Positions 5,915-14,000 of a stretch of 22,990 nucleotides of DNA are shown here, piece by piece. Both the position numbers and the translations under genes were made by a program. The stretch comes from Candidatus Rokuibacteriota bacterium (GTDB taxonomy: Bacteria > Methylomirabilota > Methylomirabilia > Rokubacteriales > CSP1-6): assembly GCA_003221435.1 (NCBI GenBank), contig QHRS01000038.1, positions 2,421 to 25,410 of the forward strand, in the 5' to 3' direction. The notes under the pieces were generated by a model. That model was not told the origin of the DNA. It made no database searches and saw nothing but the letters and a program-made list of their open reading frames with translations. Positions within the stretch are counted from its first letter, which is position 1, and each line of letters begins with the position of its first letter.

Positions 5915-7633
5915 ATGGCAACCGGGGAGCCCAAGCTCCGGAGCGATCTCGTCGTCAGTCGCCAGGAAGGCTTCGTCGTTGTCAAAGATCCGGCGGCAGG
6001 GCGGTTCTTCCGGTTCAGAGAGATCGAGTACTTCCTCGCGAGCCAGTTCGACGGCTCCATTTTGTTCGGGCAGGTTCGCGAGCGGACCCGGCAGAAGGTC
6101 GGCGTGGCTCCGACCCCGGACGTGGTCGAGGGATTCGTGGCGACGCTCCGGCGTCTCGGGCTGCTCGAGACCACGGGAGCCGGAGATGAGGCCCCCGCCC
6201 CGCGGGCGCGACGGGTTCGTGGGGATGTCCTCCACCTGAGGCTCAGCGCTTTCGATCCAGACCCTTTGCTGGACCGACTCGTCGGTAAGGCCCGGCTTTG
6301 CTTCACGCCGTACTTTGTCGCCCTCACCGCGCCCTTCATCCTCCTGGCGCTCGGCATCGTGATCGGGCAGCGGGCCGAGATCGCGCGCGACCTCTCCCGC
6401 CTCTTTCGCGTGGAGACGGTGCTGCTGGCCTGGCTGGCCATCTTCATCGTCGCGGCGGCGCACGAGTTCGCGCACGGCCTCACCTGCAAGCACTTTGGGG
6501 GCCACGTCCGCGAGATGGGCTTTCTCCTCATCTACTTCCAGCTCGCCTTTTACTGCAATGTGAGCGACGCGTGGCTCTTCCCCGAGAAGTCGAAGCGGCT
6601 GCTGGTGACGCTTGCCGGCCCCTACTTCGAGCTCGTTCTCTGGGCCCTCGCCGTCCTGACCTGGAGGTTCACCGGCTCCGACACGTGGCTCAACGCGATG
6701 GCGCTCGTCGTGGTCGCCGCTTCCGGCGTCAGGCTCTTCGTCAACCTCAACCCACTCATCAAGCTCGACGGCTACTACCTCCTGAGCGATGCTCTCGGTA
6801 TCCCGAACCTGAGAGCACGCGCCTTCCGGTATGTGAGCGACCGGATCACGCGGCTCTGGGGGTCAGGAGCCCGGGCGCTTCAGGAAGCGAGCCCGCGGGA
6901 GCGGCGAATCTACCTCACGTACGGCCTCCTGGCGGGCGGCTACTCGGCCTGGCTCCTCGGCTTGACGGCGTGGGCATTGGGGCGCCTCCTCACCGAACGC
7001 TACCAGGGTACCGGGGCGATCCTGTCCGCGGGGCTGCTCGTGGCGGTGCTCCAGAACCGGCTCAAGCGATTCGGCTCGAGGCCCGCGCCGGCGCAGGCAT
7101 GGCGCGGCCGGCTCGCGTCGGTGAAGCGGCCCGTGAAGGTCCTGGTCGCGCTCGCCGCCGGACTGGCGGTGCTCTTCCTCGGGCGCGTGGAGCTCACGGT
7201 CACGGGCAAGTTCACGGTGACGCCGCGTCCGCAGCACATCAAAAGCGCTGACCTGAGCGCCGGGGTCCACGGGCCCGAGGCTGTCACCGCGGAGATCGCC
7301 GTTCCTGAGAAGGAGATCGGTGACGTCAGGGTCGGTCAGCCCGTGGCCCTCGAAGCGCGAGCCTTGCCGGAGAAGAGCTTCTTCGGCCGGGTCGCCGCCA
7401 TCGCACCGGCCAGAGCCAACGAAGAGGAGGACCGCTGGCGTGGGAGAGTCCTCAGGGTCACGACCCTCATCGACGACGCCGATCTGTTGCTCAAGCCTGA
7501 GATGACCGGGAACGCGAAGATCTACTGTGGGGAGCGGCGGGTCGTCGACCTCCTGACGCGGCGGCGGGTCTTCGACACCGTGACCCGCCCGCTCGCCCGG
7601 CTTCTCCGAGCGGGGGTCTGGTCGTGGTGGTGA
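5915..7633 (+). CDS. M50-family membrane zinc metallopeptidase with PqqD/RRE-like N-terminus and HlyD-like C-terminus
   Basis: The product has 572 residues. Residues about 13-85 resemble a PqqD/RRE winged-helix domain (VVKDPAAGRFFRFREIEYFL, later FVATLRRLGLLE), which in RiPP systems binds leader peptides. A polytopic membrane region follows, with the zinc site HEFAH (183-187) in HEFAHGLTCKHFGG and the third-ligand motif NLNPLIKLDGYYLLSD (Asp 285), as in site-2-protease-like M50 enzymes. A last membrane segment (about 408-424) precedes an HlyD/adaptor-like beta domain (TVTGKFTVTP, AEIAVPEKEIGDVRVGQPVA, FFGRVAAIAP). The lipoyl/coiled-coil hairpin usually found between these strands is absent. 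Likely roles are cleavage and/or export of the upstream peptide. The ATG is preceded by GAGGAGG at a long 15-base spacing, so the N-terminus is uncertain. The next gene overlaps it by 10 bases. Confidence 0.8.
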   Translation: MATGEPKLRSDLVVSRQEGFVVVKDPAAGRFFRFREIEYFLASQFDGSILFGQVRERTRQKVGVAPTPDVVEGFVATLRRLGLLETTGAGDEAPAPRARRVRGDVLHLRLSAFDPDPLLDRLVGKARLCFTPYFVALTAPFILLALGIVIGQRAEIARDLSRLFRVETVLLAWLAIFIVAAAHEFAHGLTCKHFGGHVREMGFLLIYFQLAFYCNVSDAWLFPEKSKRLLVTLAGPYFELVLWALAVLTWRFTGSDTWLNAMALVVVAASGVRLFVNLNPLIKLDGYYLLSDALGIPNLRARAFRYVSDRITRLWGSGARALQEASPRERRIYLTYGLLAGGYSAWLLGLTAWALGRLLTERYQGTGAILSAGLLVAVLQNRLKRFGSRPAPAQAWRGRLASVKRPVKVLVALAAGLAVLFLGRVELTVTGKFTVTPRPQHIKSADLSAGVHGPEAVTAEIAVPEKEIGDVRVGQPVALEARALPEKSFFGRVAAIAPARANEEEDRWRGRVLRVTTLIDDADLLLKPEMTGNAKIYCGERRVVDLLTRRRVFDTVTRPLARLLRAGVWSWW

Positions 7634-8640
7634 GTCGCTTCGACGGCGAGCGCACAGGGTTGGAGCCCTTCCTCCAACCCGGGCCTGCGGAATCGGCGGC
7701 GCAATCCGACGACCACCGTGCTCCGGCACCGGAGCTGAGCCAGTCGACCTTCAAGCGGATGCTGTACATGTATGGAGCGGTGACGCTCAGCGAACTGAAC
7801 AAGTTCCTCGACGCGGAGTCGATCGACACCGACGAACGGAAGCGCGAGATACGGGCCCGATGGCGCGAGGCCGCCGAGCGGTTCCAGAGACTCACCGAAG
7901 CTGAAGCCGGGATCCCCGACACCGTGGCCACGCAACCGCTCCCCCCCGAAGCGGCGGAATACATCGGAGAGCTCCAGAAGAGCCCGGCCTTGGCAAACAC
8001 GTTTTCGAATTTCCCGCTGACGTTCGAGCTCGTCGAGATTGACAAGGTCGTTGCGGCTCAGCGGACGGTGCATCTCGATTTCGTCGAGCACGTCAAAGCC
8101 ACCTACGTCCACTCGACGCAGGATCTTCTCAGGCGGTGTTTAGATCCCGAGCAGGATCCGACACCGTTGAGTGTCGGCCGCACCGCCCCCAACTTCTTCA
8201 CCGTTAGTAGCAGCAACCGGAAGCTTCGATTTTTGGGTGTCCACGAACGACCGTATCGGGCCGACGCCATGGAGGATCTGCGTCCAGCCGGGCAACCGGT
8301 GCATGCGGTGATTCTGCTCGTGGGGTACGGGACCGAGACGATCAACATGTATCGAGTCGGCAGACGACTTATTTTGAGTAACGGGTTCCACCGGCTCAAT
8401 GCCCTGCGCGCGCTCGGGATCACCTATGCGCCGGCTGCCATACAGCGTGTGACCTACCCTGATATCGAGTTGCCGGCCACCATCCAGGACTTGCCCCGGG
8501 ACTACTTGATCAAGACCCCACGGCCTGCGCTGATGAAGGATTTCGCTGACCCGCAACTCACCTGCGAGGTTCGACAGCGTAGCTTTCTAAAGGTCGTACA
8601 GATCGGGTGGGGCGTCAACGAGAGCAAGGTGCCGCGGTAG
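7624..8640 (+). CDS. Conserved-looking protein with ParB/sulfiredoxin-like NGFHR motif, unknown function
   Basis: The 338-residue product starts at a GTG that overlaps the end of the metallopeptidase gene, so the two are translationally coupled. It has no signal peptide or membrane segment and should be cytoplasmic. Residues about 38-110 are helical and charged (TFKRMLYMYGAVTLSELNKF). The middle has FELVEIDKVVAAQRTVHLDF, reminiscent of the start of ParB-like domains (an interaction-box strand). Residues 253-265, NGFHRLNALRALG, resemble the (D/N)GxHR-xxAL signature of the ParB/sulfiredoxin superfamily, which includes nucleotide-binding CTPases and serine kinases. The C-terminus is well-formed (RPALMKDFADPQLTCEV, KVVQIGWGVNESKVPR). 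Within a peptide-modification cassette, a kinase or other tailoring role is conceivable. That is inference; I know no characterised homologue. Confidence 0.7.
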   Translation: MVVSRFDGERTGLEPFLQPGPAESAAQSDDHRAPAPELSQSTFKRMLYMYGAVTLSELNKFLDAESIDTDERKREIRARWREAAERFQRLTEAEAGIPDTVATQPLPPEAAEYIGELQKSPALANTFSNFPLTFELVEIDKVVAAQRTVHLDFVEHVKATYVHSTQDLLRRCLDPEQDPTPLSVGRTAPNFFTVSSSNRKLRFLGVHERPYRADAMEDLRPAGQPVHAVILLVGYGTETINMYRVGRRLILSNGFHRLNALRALGITYAPAAIQRVTYPDIELPATIQDLPRDYLIKTPRPALMKDFADPQLTCEVRQRSFLKVVQIGWGVNESKVPR

Positions 8641-8679
8641 CTCGCTACCCCCTCGTTCAACGGAGAGGGGGTAGCGAGC
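8640..8679. terminator. Bidirectional terminator hairpin between convergent genes
   Basis: GCTCGCTACCCCCTC (8640-8654) and GAGGGGGTAGCGAGC (8665-8679) form a perfect 15-bp stem with a 10-base loop. It begins at the last base of the upstream stop codon and ends 14 bases before the stop of the convergent amidohydrolase gene. There is no strong T-run on either side. Confidence 0.75.
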
Positions 8680-8693
8680 CTTCGCGGTGTCGC

Positions 8694-10157
8694 CTACGCC
8701 GACCGCTTCCTGATCCACCCGTGCGCCGCGTTGTCGCGCAGCGAGTCGAGCATGCCGGCCGTCCGGTATTCCTGCTTGATCTGCGCGAACTTATCCTCGG
8801 TGAACCGTGGATAGTCGGCGCGCAGGTTGATGTTGTACATGCGGGCCGAGTTGAGCCCGAGGATCTGGTTCTTGACCGCGCCGTTAGCCGCGCCGAGAGG
8901 GGCGAACCCGTACTTCCTCTGCATGTCCGCCGGGATCTCGAGCCGGCGCAAGGCCTCGATCTGCCACTGCGGCGAGCCGTGGAAGACCGAGTCGGTGCCC
9001 CAGATCACGTTGCTCGAACCGAGGCCCTTGACCCACGTGCCCAGCAGCGCCGCCGCGAAGCGGGGGTCGATCACCGCAGTGGTGGCGAAGCTGGTCCCCA
9101 TCTCCGCGTAGACGTTCTGGGTGCCGCTCTTCTCGGGCACCCGGGAAAGCTCGGTCGCCCACTTGATGTCACCGGTCTTCTCGAACTCGGCCAGGGCCGC
9201 CCCCGGCGTGTCCATGAAGGCACGGAAGCACCCGTGGTAGATGATGAAGTTGAGCTGTGGCCAGTCCTTGGCCGCCTTGGGGAGATCCCAGGGGGTCTGG
9301 TACCTCCAGACGCCAGCCCAGCTCTGCTCGTAGTCCGCCGGCATCAGCCCCTTGTGAATGCAGATGTTCCGGATGCCGGCCTTGTCGATTTTCTCGTAAA
9401 AGGCGTACATCAGTTTCTCGTCATCGAGCCGGAACGGGTACTTGGTCTTGGCCGAGAGCGGGTCGCCGATCGTGTACATCTTCCAGCTGGCCGGCGGCCG
9501 CTCGGCCAGGGCGCGGTCCACCTCGTCCATCCAGCCCGGCTGCCCGGGCGTGACCACGGCATGCCCCAGGATCCGAGTGCTGCCCGCGGTCTTGTTGACC
9601 ATCTTGACGCCTTCCGCGATCGACTGGTTCGTCAGGAACTCCCACGAATGGTCGTCGAAGGGCGCGCCGCTCAGCACCGTCACCGACGTGTCACTGTTGA
9701 GGAAGATCTGCCGGACGTAGTTCTCGAACTTGACGTCGTACGTGCTGACCTTGCTGGGGTCGAGCCCGCCCCTCTCGAGTTGGTTCACCGACTTCAGGAA
9801 GCCGAGGAACCCTTCTTGGTTGTAATCGTCGCGCACCCAGTGCGTCTGGACGTCCATGATGAACTGGCCCTTCGTCCCATCGGCCCGGGCCTGAGCCACC
9901 ATGGGGTCGGCCGCCTCGGCCTCGGAGACGTCGAACACCTTGCCGAACACGTTGTTCATGGCCACGAAGGCCGCGGCCATGCCGCTGGAGGTGTCGGCCA
10001 GCTCTTTGATCCGCGCTTCGACTTGCTTCTGCTGGTGAGTCTGCGGCGGCGGGTTGAACTCGCCGTTCGAGATGACCTGAGTTGGAATCGGCGAGCTGAA
10101 CGCGTTTTCCGCCGGTTCGACCTGTGCGAATTCTCGTTCACTGAAATACGTGCCCAT
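8694..10157 (-). CDS. Amidohydrolase family protein (amidohydrolase 2, PF04909-type)
   Basis: The 487-residue cytoplasmic protein starts at the ATG at 10157, preceded by a purine-rich GAGAGGAGAGG. It has the scattered metal-site landmarks of the ACMSD/decarboxylase-like TIM-barrel branch of the amidohydrolases: DVQTHWV (His 106) where the family has D-x-H-x-H, ICIHKG, IIYHG and the late Asp motif VIWGTDSVFHGSPQWQIEAL. It also has the closing AVKNQILGLNSARMYNI. The first metal motif carries a single His instead of two, so metal content may differ. Chemistry is expected to be hydrolysis or decarboxylation of a small carboxylated compound; the substrate is not predictable. It is convergent with the peptide cassette and separated from it by a terminator hairpin. 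Confidence 0.85.
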   Translation of the reverse strand: MGTYFSEREFAQVEPAENAFSSPIPTQVISNGEFNPPPQTHQQKQVEARIKELADTSSGMAAAFVAMNNVFGKVFDVSEAEAADPMVAQARADGTKGQFIMDVQTHWVRDDYNQEGFLGFLKSVNQLERGGLDPSKVSTYDVKFENYVRQIFLNSDTSVTVLSGAPFDDHSWEFLTNQSIAEGVKMVNKTAGSTRILGHAVVTPGQPGWMDEVDRALAERPPASWKMYTIGDPLSAKTKYPFRLDDEKLMYAFYEKIDKAGIRNICIHKGLMPADYEQSWAGVWRYQTPWDLPKAAKDWPQLNFIIYHGCFRAFMDTPGAALAEFEKTGDIKWATELSRVPEKSGTQNVYAEMGTSFATTAVIDPRFAAALLGTWVKGLGSSNVIWGTDSVFHGSPQWQIEALRRLEIPADMQRKYGFAPLGAANGAVKNQILGLNSARMYNINLRADYPRFTEDKFAQIKQEYRTAGMLDSLRDNAAHGWIRKRSA

Positions 10158-10417
10158 TAGGATGCCTCTCCTCTCTCAATGCTCCCACGTGCCACGGCCC
10201 CTGCGGCAAGAGGGCCCGTCAAATTGACGTCACGGCCCAGCTCGGCCCCGCCGGCCCGCTGCCCTTGAGGTGTGTCGCGACGGCCGACCCGGCGTGGCGG
10301 CGCCCTCGCCTGTCGGCGTTGCCCCGCGGCACCTTGTAACCTCACCACGCTCGTTCTCACCGATGCTCGCCCCCGCCCCACTCTCCCTCGCCTTCCGCCG
10401 CGTCCACCACACCAGGG

Positions 10418-10446
10418 CTCATCCCACGTTGTCTGGGGTTTGTCAA
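10418..10446 (-). promoter_or_regulatory. Possible promoter within the 10158-10514 gap
   Basis: On the minus strand a consensus -35 TTGACA (10446-10441) is followed after 17 bases by GATGAG (10423-10418), a weak -10. It would drive the amidohydrolase with a leader of roughly 250 bases. The rest of this 357-base gap contains only GTCAA-A-TTGAC (10218-10228), a short inverted repeat of unknown meaning, and no supportable gene. Confidence 0.3.
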
Positions 10447-10514
10447 CCGAGAATCTGTACGCCGCAGAGGTCTCGCCGGTCGCCCGGGCTTTGATCGTCC
10501 GGAGACCCTTCGTC

Positions 10515-12188
10515 TCACGATCCGGCGAAGTATCGACGGCGGAGGAATCGTTGATGGCCAGCCGTGAAGTAGTCTGCTTGCCAGCGGTCGTTCGGCGCGA
10601 GGTAGTTCGGTTGCCACGTGTCCGCCCCCCGCGCGTGTGATCTCGCCACCGCCTCCCGGAACGCGTAGTGCGAGTAGAGGCGCATGAACTCGCCCGTGTA
10701 GATGTCCGCGACGCGCGTGTCGTTCCGGATCACCACCATGTTCTCATCGTTTGTGTCGGTGCTCGCTCCGCTGAAGTTCGCGGAGCCCGTCACGATGATC
10801 GGCCTGTCGCCGAGCGGGTCCACCAGCATGTACTTCGTGTGAACCCATCGGACGTGCGCCTCTTTCGTCAACTGCCGTCGCTCCTTGAGCCAGCGGTCGA
10901 AGCTGTTCATGGCGATGTTGTTGCCGACGGCGACGACGACGTTAGGGAGCGCACGAATGCGCCGGATGTCCTTCTTCCCCTGAGCGAGCCCGCGGCCGGT
11001 CCCGTCCTTCTCCATGAGGGCGAACCGGAGTACACCATCGTTCTGTTCGTAGACCTTCTGGAAGTCCTTGTGCATGCCGAACGCGAATGTCATGAAGAGC
11101 GGCCCTTTCGGCGCGCTGTCCGCGATCGCCGCGTACCACCGGAGCACCGCGAGGCCTTTTCGCGGGGAAAAGATCGCCGTGGTGTCGTCGCTCCACGGAT
11201 CCGGCGGGGCGGGGTTGTGCTGCGCCATCCAGGTCTTCAGGGTGTCGATGTCCGGGTTGCCCTTCAGCCGCTCCCAGTAGTCGAGGTAGGCCGCGGCAAC
11301 GTCGGCGTCCTCGATGACGTGGCCGCAGTTCGACTGACCGAAGATGCCATTTTCGGTGAGGTTGGTAGACCCGGTCCAGACGGCGATGGGCCTCCCGTTC
11401 TGCGTCAGGACGAAGAACTTGTTATGCATGATCTTGCCGGTGGTGCGCGGGATGCAGAGTCCCTTGATCTTCGCGTCAGCGATGGCCGCGGTATTTCCCG
11501 TGACCGGACCCGAGCGGCCCGGAATGGCGTCGTAGATGACGCGGACCTGGGCCCCCGTGCCGGCGGCCGCCTTGAGCGCCTTCAGCGCGTCGGGCCACTG
11601 AAGCTCGTAGACCGCGCCATAGAGGCCGCAGCTCTTTCCCTTCGCGCGGCCGACGAACGTCACGAACGCCTCGAGCAGCCCGCGTGACAGCCACCGAAAG
11701 GCCGCCGCCCGCGCTCGACCCTCGAGCTCGTCGGGAGCCTTGTTCTGAAACCGGCGCGCGTACTCCTGCGAGGCGACGGCACCCCGATTGAAAAACGGGG
11801 AGTGGCGCTTGGCGAACTCCGGCTCGGTGGCGATGCGAACACTGACGTCCTTCCCTTCCTCGAGGTGCGTCGGGCTCCCGGAGAGCGGAACGACCGTGTA
11901 GGTGTAGTCGTGCCCCGGCTTGGCGCTATAGTCGGCCCACTGGAACGTCTGGAACGGATGCTCCCGGCTGGATACCTGGCCGCCCGGGCCGAGGCCGGGG
12001 TCGGTCGCTTTGAAGGTCTTCATGCCGGTCAGCCAGGAACGCTCGTCCTCCGTATGGTCCTCGCGCTGGATGGCGAAGCCCAGGCACCCCCTGCGATGCG
12101 CAGCGTCGAAGTCGAGCCCCAGGAGGACGACATGCGTGCCGGCGATGGCGTTGACGGTAAGTCCAGCTTCAGTCCGCCGCTTCCGCAT
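10515..12188 (-). CDS. Phospholipase D-like protein with two HKD-type motifs
   Basis: The 557-residue product starts at the ATG at 12188, with AAAGG nearby upstream. The first about 130 residues are a beta-rich region (GTHVVLLGLDF, HDYTYTVVPLSG) like a fibronectin-type module. Two PLD catalytic halves follow: HNKFFVLT (His 255) with AVWTGSTNLTENG, and HTKYMLVD (His 450) with VTGSANFSGASTDTNDENM. The two His act together in the family's phosphodiester cleavage through a phospho-histidine intermediate. The first half has Thr where H-x-K-x4-D expects Asp; the second is complete. No clear signal peptide is seen. The protein could be a phospholipase, nuclease or transphosphatidylase, and sequence alone does not decide. 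It is in tandem with the amidohydrolase gene but 357 bases away, so probably transcribed separately. Confidence 0.85.
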   Translation of the reverse strand: MRKRRTEAGLTVNAIAGTHVVLLGLDFDAAHRRGCLGFAIQREDHTEDERSWLTGMKTFKATDPGLGPGGQVSSREHPFQTFQWADYSAKPGHDYTYTVVPLSGSPTHLEEGKDVSVRIATEPEFAKRHSPFFNRGAVASQEYARRFQNKAPDELEGRARAAAFRWLSRGLLEAFVTFVGRAKGKSCGLYGAVYELQWPDALKALKAAAGTGAQVRVIYDAIPGRSGPVTGNTAAIADAKIKGLCIPRTTGKIMHNKFFVLTQNGRPIAVWTGSTNLTENGIFGQSNCGHVIEDADVAAAYLDYWERLKGNPDIDTLKTWMAQHNPAPPDPWSDDTTAIFSPRKGLAVLRWYAAIADSAPKGPLFMTFAFGMHKDFQKVYEQNDGVLRFALMEKDGTGRGLAQGKKDIRRIRALPNVVVAVGNNIAMNSFDRWLKERRQLTKEAHVRWVHTKYMLVDPLGDRPIIVTGSANFSGASTDTNDENMVVIRNDTRVADIYTGEFMRLYSHYAFREAVARSHARGADTWQPNYLAPNDRWQADYFTAGHQRFLRRRYFAGS

Positions 12189-12510
12189 CGCCGGTGCCTT
12201 TCATCGGCCGGAACAGCCTGTGGCCCCTCGCACTCGCTCCCTCGATTCCGACCTCGCGCCTGGCGCGGCCGGCCGCCGCCTTCCGCGGATCCCATCGAAT
12301 CAGAGTATCAGGCAACTGTGCGTGCGATACGGACCTTGCCCTGTTTCAGGGGCTTGGCCACTCTCCGGGCCTCTGTTCGCGCGCTCACCGACGCCGACCT
12401 GGACCGGGCGAACTTCACGCACTCGGATGTGTGCAGGACGGGAAGAGCATCAGCGGCGCGCAGAACGCCGGAGCGGCGAGGGGACTCCGGTTCCAGGGCC
12501 GTCCGGCTTC
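12189..12510. other. Intergenic stretch without a supportable gene
   Basis: The stretch lies between the PLD-like gene and the tRNA-Leu promoter. All frames are shadow-like. A short phrase, LTDADLDRANFTHSDV near 12387-12434, resembles a pentapeptide repeat but is isolated and runs into nonsense, so at most it is debris. Confidence 0.4.
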
Positions 12511-12539
12511 TTGCGCGGTGAAATCGGCTTCGGTATGCT
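12511..12539 (+). promoter_or_regulatory. Predicted promoter of tRNA-Leu
   Basis: TTGCGC (12511-12516), a 17-base spacer and TATGCT (12534-12539). Initiation near 12546 would precede the mature tRNA by about 29 bases. Read-through could also feed tig-clpP-clpX, as no terminator is visible after the tRNA. Confidence 0.5.
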
Positions 12540-12574
12540 CAGGCGTGGTGCTGAAGGAAACCCTCCAAAGGCGC

Positions 12575-12662
12575 GCGAGAGTGGCGAAACTGGCAGACGC
12601 GCTGGACTTAGGATCCAGTGGGCCCAAGGCCCTTGGGGGTTCAACTCCCCCCTCTCGCACCA
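12575..12662 (+). tRNA. tRNA-Leu (anticodon UAG)
   Basis: The acceptor stem GCGAGAG (12575-12581) pairs with CTCTCGC (12652-12658). The anticodon arm is CTGGA / TCCAG with loop CTTAGGA and anticodon TAG at 12609-12611, reading CUN codons. The long class II variable arm (GGGCC-CAA-GGCCC) and T-arm (GGGGG-TTCAACT-CCCCC) are intact. The discriminator is A at 12659, and CCA is encoded (12660-12662). It stands 42 bases upstream of the trigger factor start. Confidence 0.97.
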
Positions 12663-12704
12663 GCCCTGTCGCGCTCGATCGCGCACGAAGAACGGAGTGA
12701 GCCG

Positions 12705-13973
12705 TTGAAAGTAGACGTCGAGAATTTGGAGGCATGCAAGCGCCGCATCTCCGTCGAGGCGCCCCCTGACATCGTCCAGCAGGCGTGGGACGCCGCGTAC
12801 GGCCGCGTCCGGAGGGAGGCGCGGCTGCCCGGCTTTCGCAAGGGCCACGTGCCGAAGGACCTGGTCAAGCTGCACTTCGCCGATGACGTGCGCCGGGAAG
12901 TCGCGCAGCAACTGATCCCCGAGGTGTATCGCCAGGCGCTCGCGCAAACACAGATCGAGCCGCTCGACGAACCGCATCTGGACGACGTGAAGCTCGAGGA
13001 GGGCGAACCGCTCATCTTCAGCGCGACGGTGGAAGTGCGGCCGACGATCACGCTCGGCGAGTACACGGGGCTGTCCGTCCGGCACACGCCGGCGGCGGTC
13101 CGTGAGGAACAGGTGGACGAAGCGCTCGCGCGGGTGCGCGAGGGGCAGGCGGAGTTCCGCGCGATCGACCGGCCGCCGGCGTCCGGCGATCTCGTCATCA
13201 TCGACTACACGCTCACGCCGGAGGGGTTGCCGCCGGCGCAGGAGACGGGGTACACCTTCATCATCGGCGACGGCTCGGTGATGTCGGAGATCGACGAGGC
13301 GGTGGTCGGGATGAGCGCGGGAAGCGAACATGAGGTCGGGGTGCGGTTCGCGGCCGACCACCGGCGCGAGGACCTGCGCGGCAGGTCCGGCACCGCGCGG
13401 ATCAAGCTCGTCGAGGCCAAGGAGAAGGTGCTCCCCGCCCTCGACGACGAATTCGCCAGGAGCCTCGGCGAATACGCGACGGTAGAGGCGCTGCGGGAGG
13501 GCGTGCGCAAGCAGCTCGATGCCCAGCGCGAGCGGGAGGACCGGCGCGCGCTCGAGGACGCGGTGGTCGACGCGCTCCTGGCGCTCCACCAGGTTGCGGT
13601 GCCGGACGCGATGGTCAGGCGCCATATCGCGCACCTGATCGAGCAGGGGCGCGAGCGGATGAAGCGGCAGGGAATCGACCCCGACCGGATGCAGTGGGAC
13701 TACAATAAGCTCGTGGAGGGGCTGCGGCCCGGCGCGGAGAAGGCCGTTCGCCGGGTGCTGCTGCTCGACGCGGTGGCCGAGGCCGAAGGGCTCGCGCCGG
13801 GCGATGCCGACGTCGAGGCCGAGGTCGCGACGATCGCGGCGCAGAGTCAGCGGACTCCCGGGGCGGTTCGGGGCATAATGGAGAAGAGCGGCGATCTCGA
13901 GGGGTTACGCCTCGAGCTGCGGGAACGGCGGGCGCTGGAATTCTTGATACACCACGCATCCATAACGTCTTAG
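12705..13973 (+). CDS. tig: Trigger factor, ribosome-associated chaperone
   Basis: The 422-residue product starts at a TTG at 12705 with GGAG (12694-12697) at good spacing; upstream in-frame codons run back into the tRNA and are rejected. The N-terminal ribosome-binding domain begins LKVDVENLEACKRRISVE and carries the ribosome-docking loop GFRKGHVPKDLV (family consensus GFRxGKxP). The middle FKBP-like domain (about 150-235) includes GDLVIIDYTL, YTFIIGDGSV and VVGMSAGSEHEVGVRF. The helical C-terminal substrate-cradling domain has LDDEFARSLGEY and VPDAMVRRHIAHLIEQ, and it ends LRERRALEFLI. The length is normal for the family. It binds nascent chains at the ribosome exit and has prolyl isomerase activity. 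It stands first in the common tig-clpP-clpX order, 27 bases before clpP. Confidence 0.96.
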   Translation: MKVDVENLEACKRRISVEAPPDIVQQAWDAAYGRVRREARLPGFRKGHVPKDLVKLHFADDVRREVAQQLIPEVYRQALAQTQIEPLDEPHLDDVKLEEGEPLIFSATVEVRPTITLGEYTGLSVRHTPAAVREEQVDEALARVREGQAEFRAIDRPPASGDLVIIDYTLTPEGLPPAQETGYTFIIGDGSVMSEIDEAVVGMSAGSEHEVGVRFAADHRREDLRGRSGTARIKLVEAKEKVLPALDDEFARSLGEYATVEALREGVRKQLDAQREREDRRALEDAVVDALLALHQVAVPDAMVRRHIAHLIEQGRERMKRQGIDPDRMQWDYNKLVEGLRPGAEKAVRRVLLLDAVAEAEGLAPGDADVEAEVATIAAQSQRTPGAVRGIMEKSGDLEGLRLELRERRALEFLIHHASITS

Positions 13974-14000
13974 AGTAGAGACGTGGCAAGGAGACGGTCG

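Noticed and set aside
8607..10160. A 517-codon open frame on the plus strand opposite the amidohydrolase
   Set aside because: It mirrors the minus-strand gene in a GC-rich codon-shadow frame, is Arg/Val/Leu/Asp-heavy, and has no motif. The minus strand encodes a recognisable enzyme with a proper RBS.
12387..12440. Pentapeptide-repeat-like phrase before the tRNA
   Set aside because: Only about 16 residues fit and the surrounding frame is nonsense; too little to call even a remnant with confidence.
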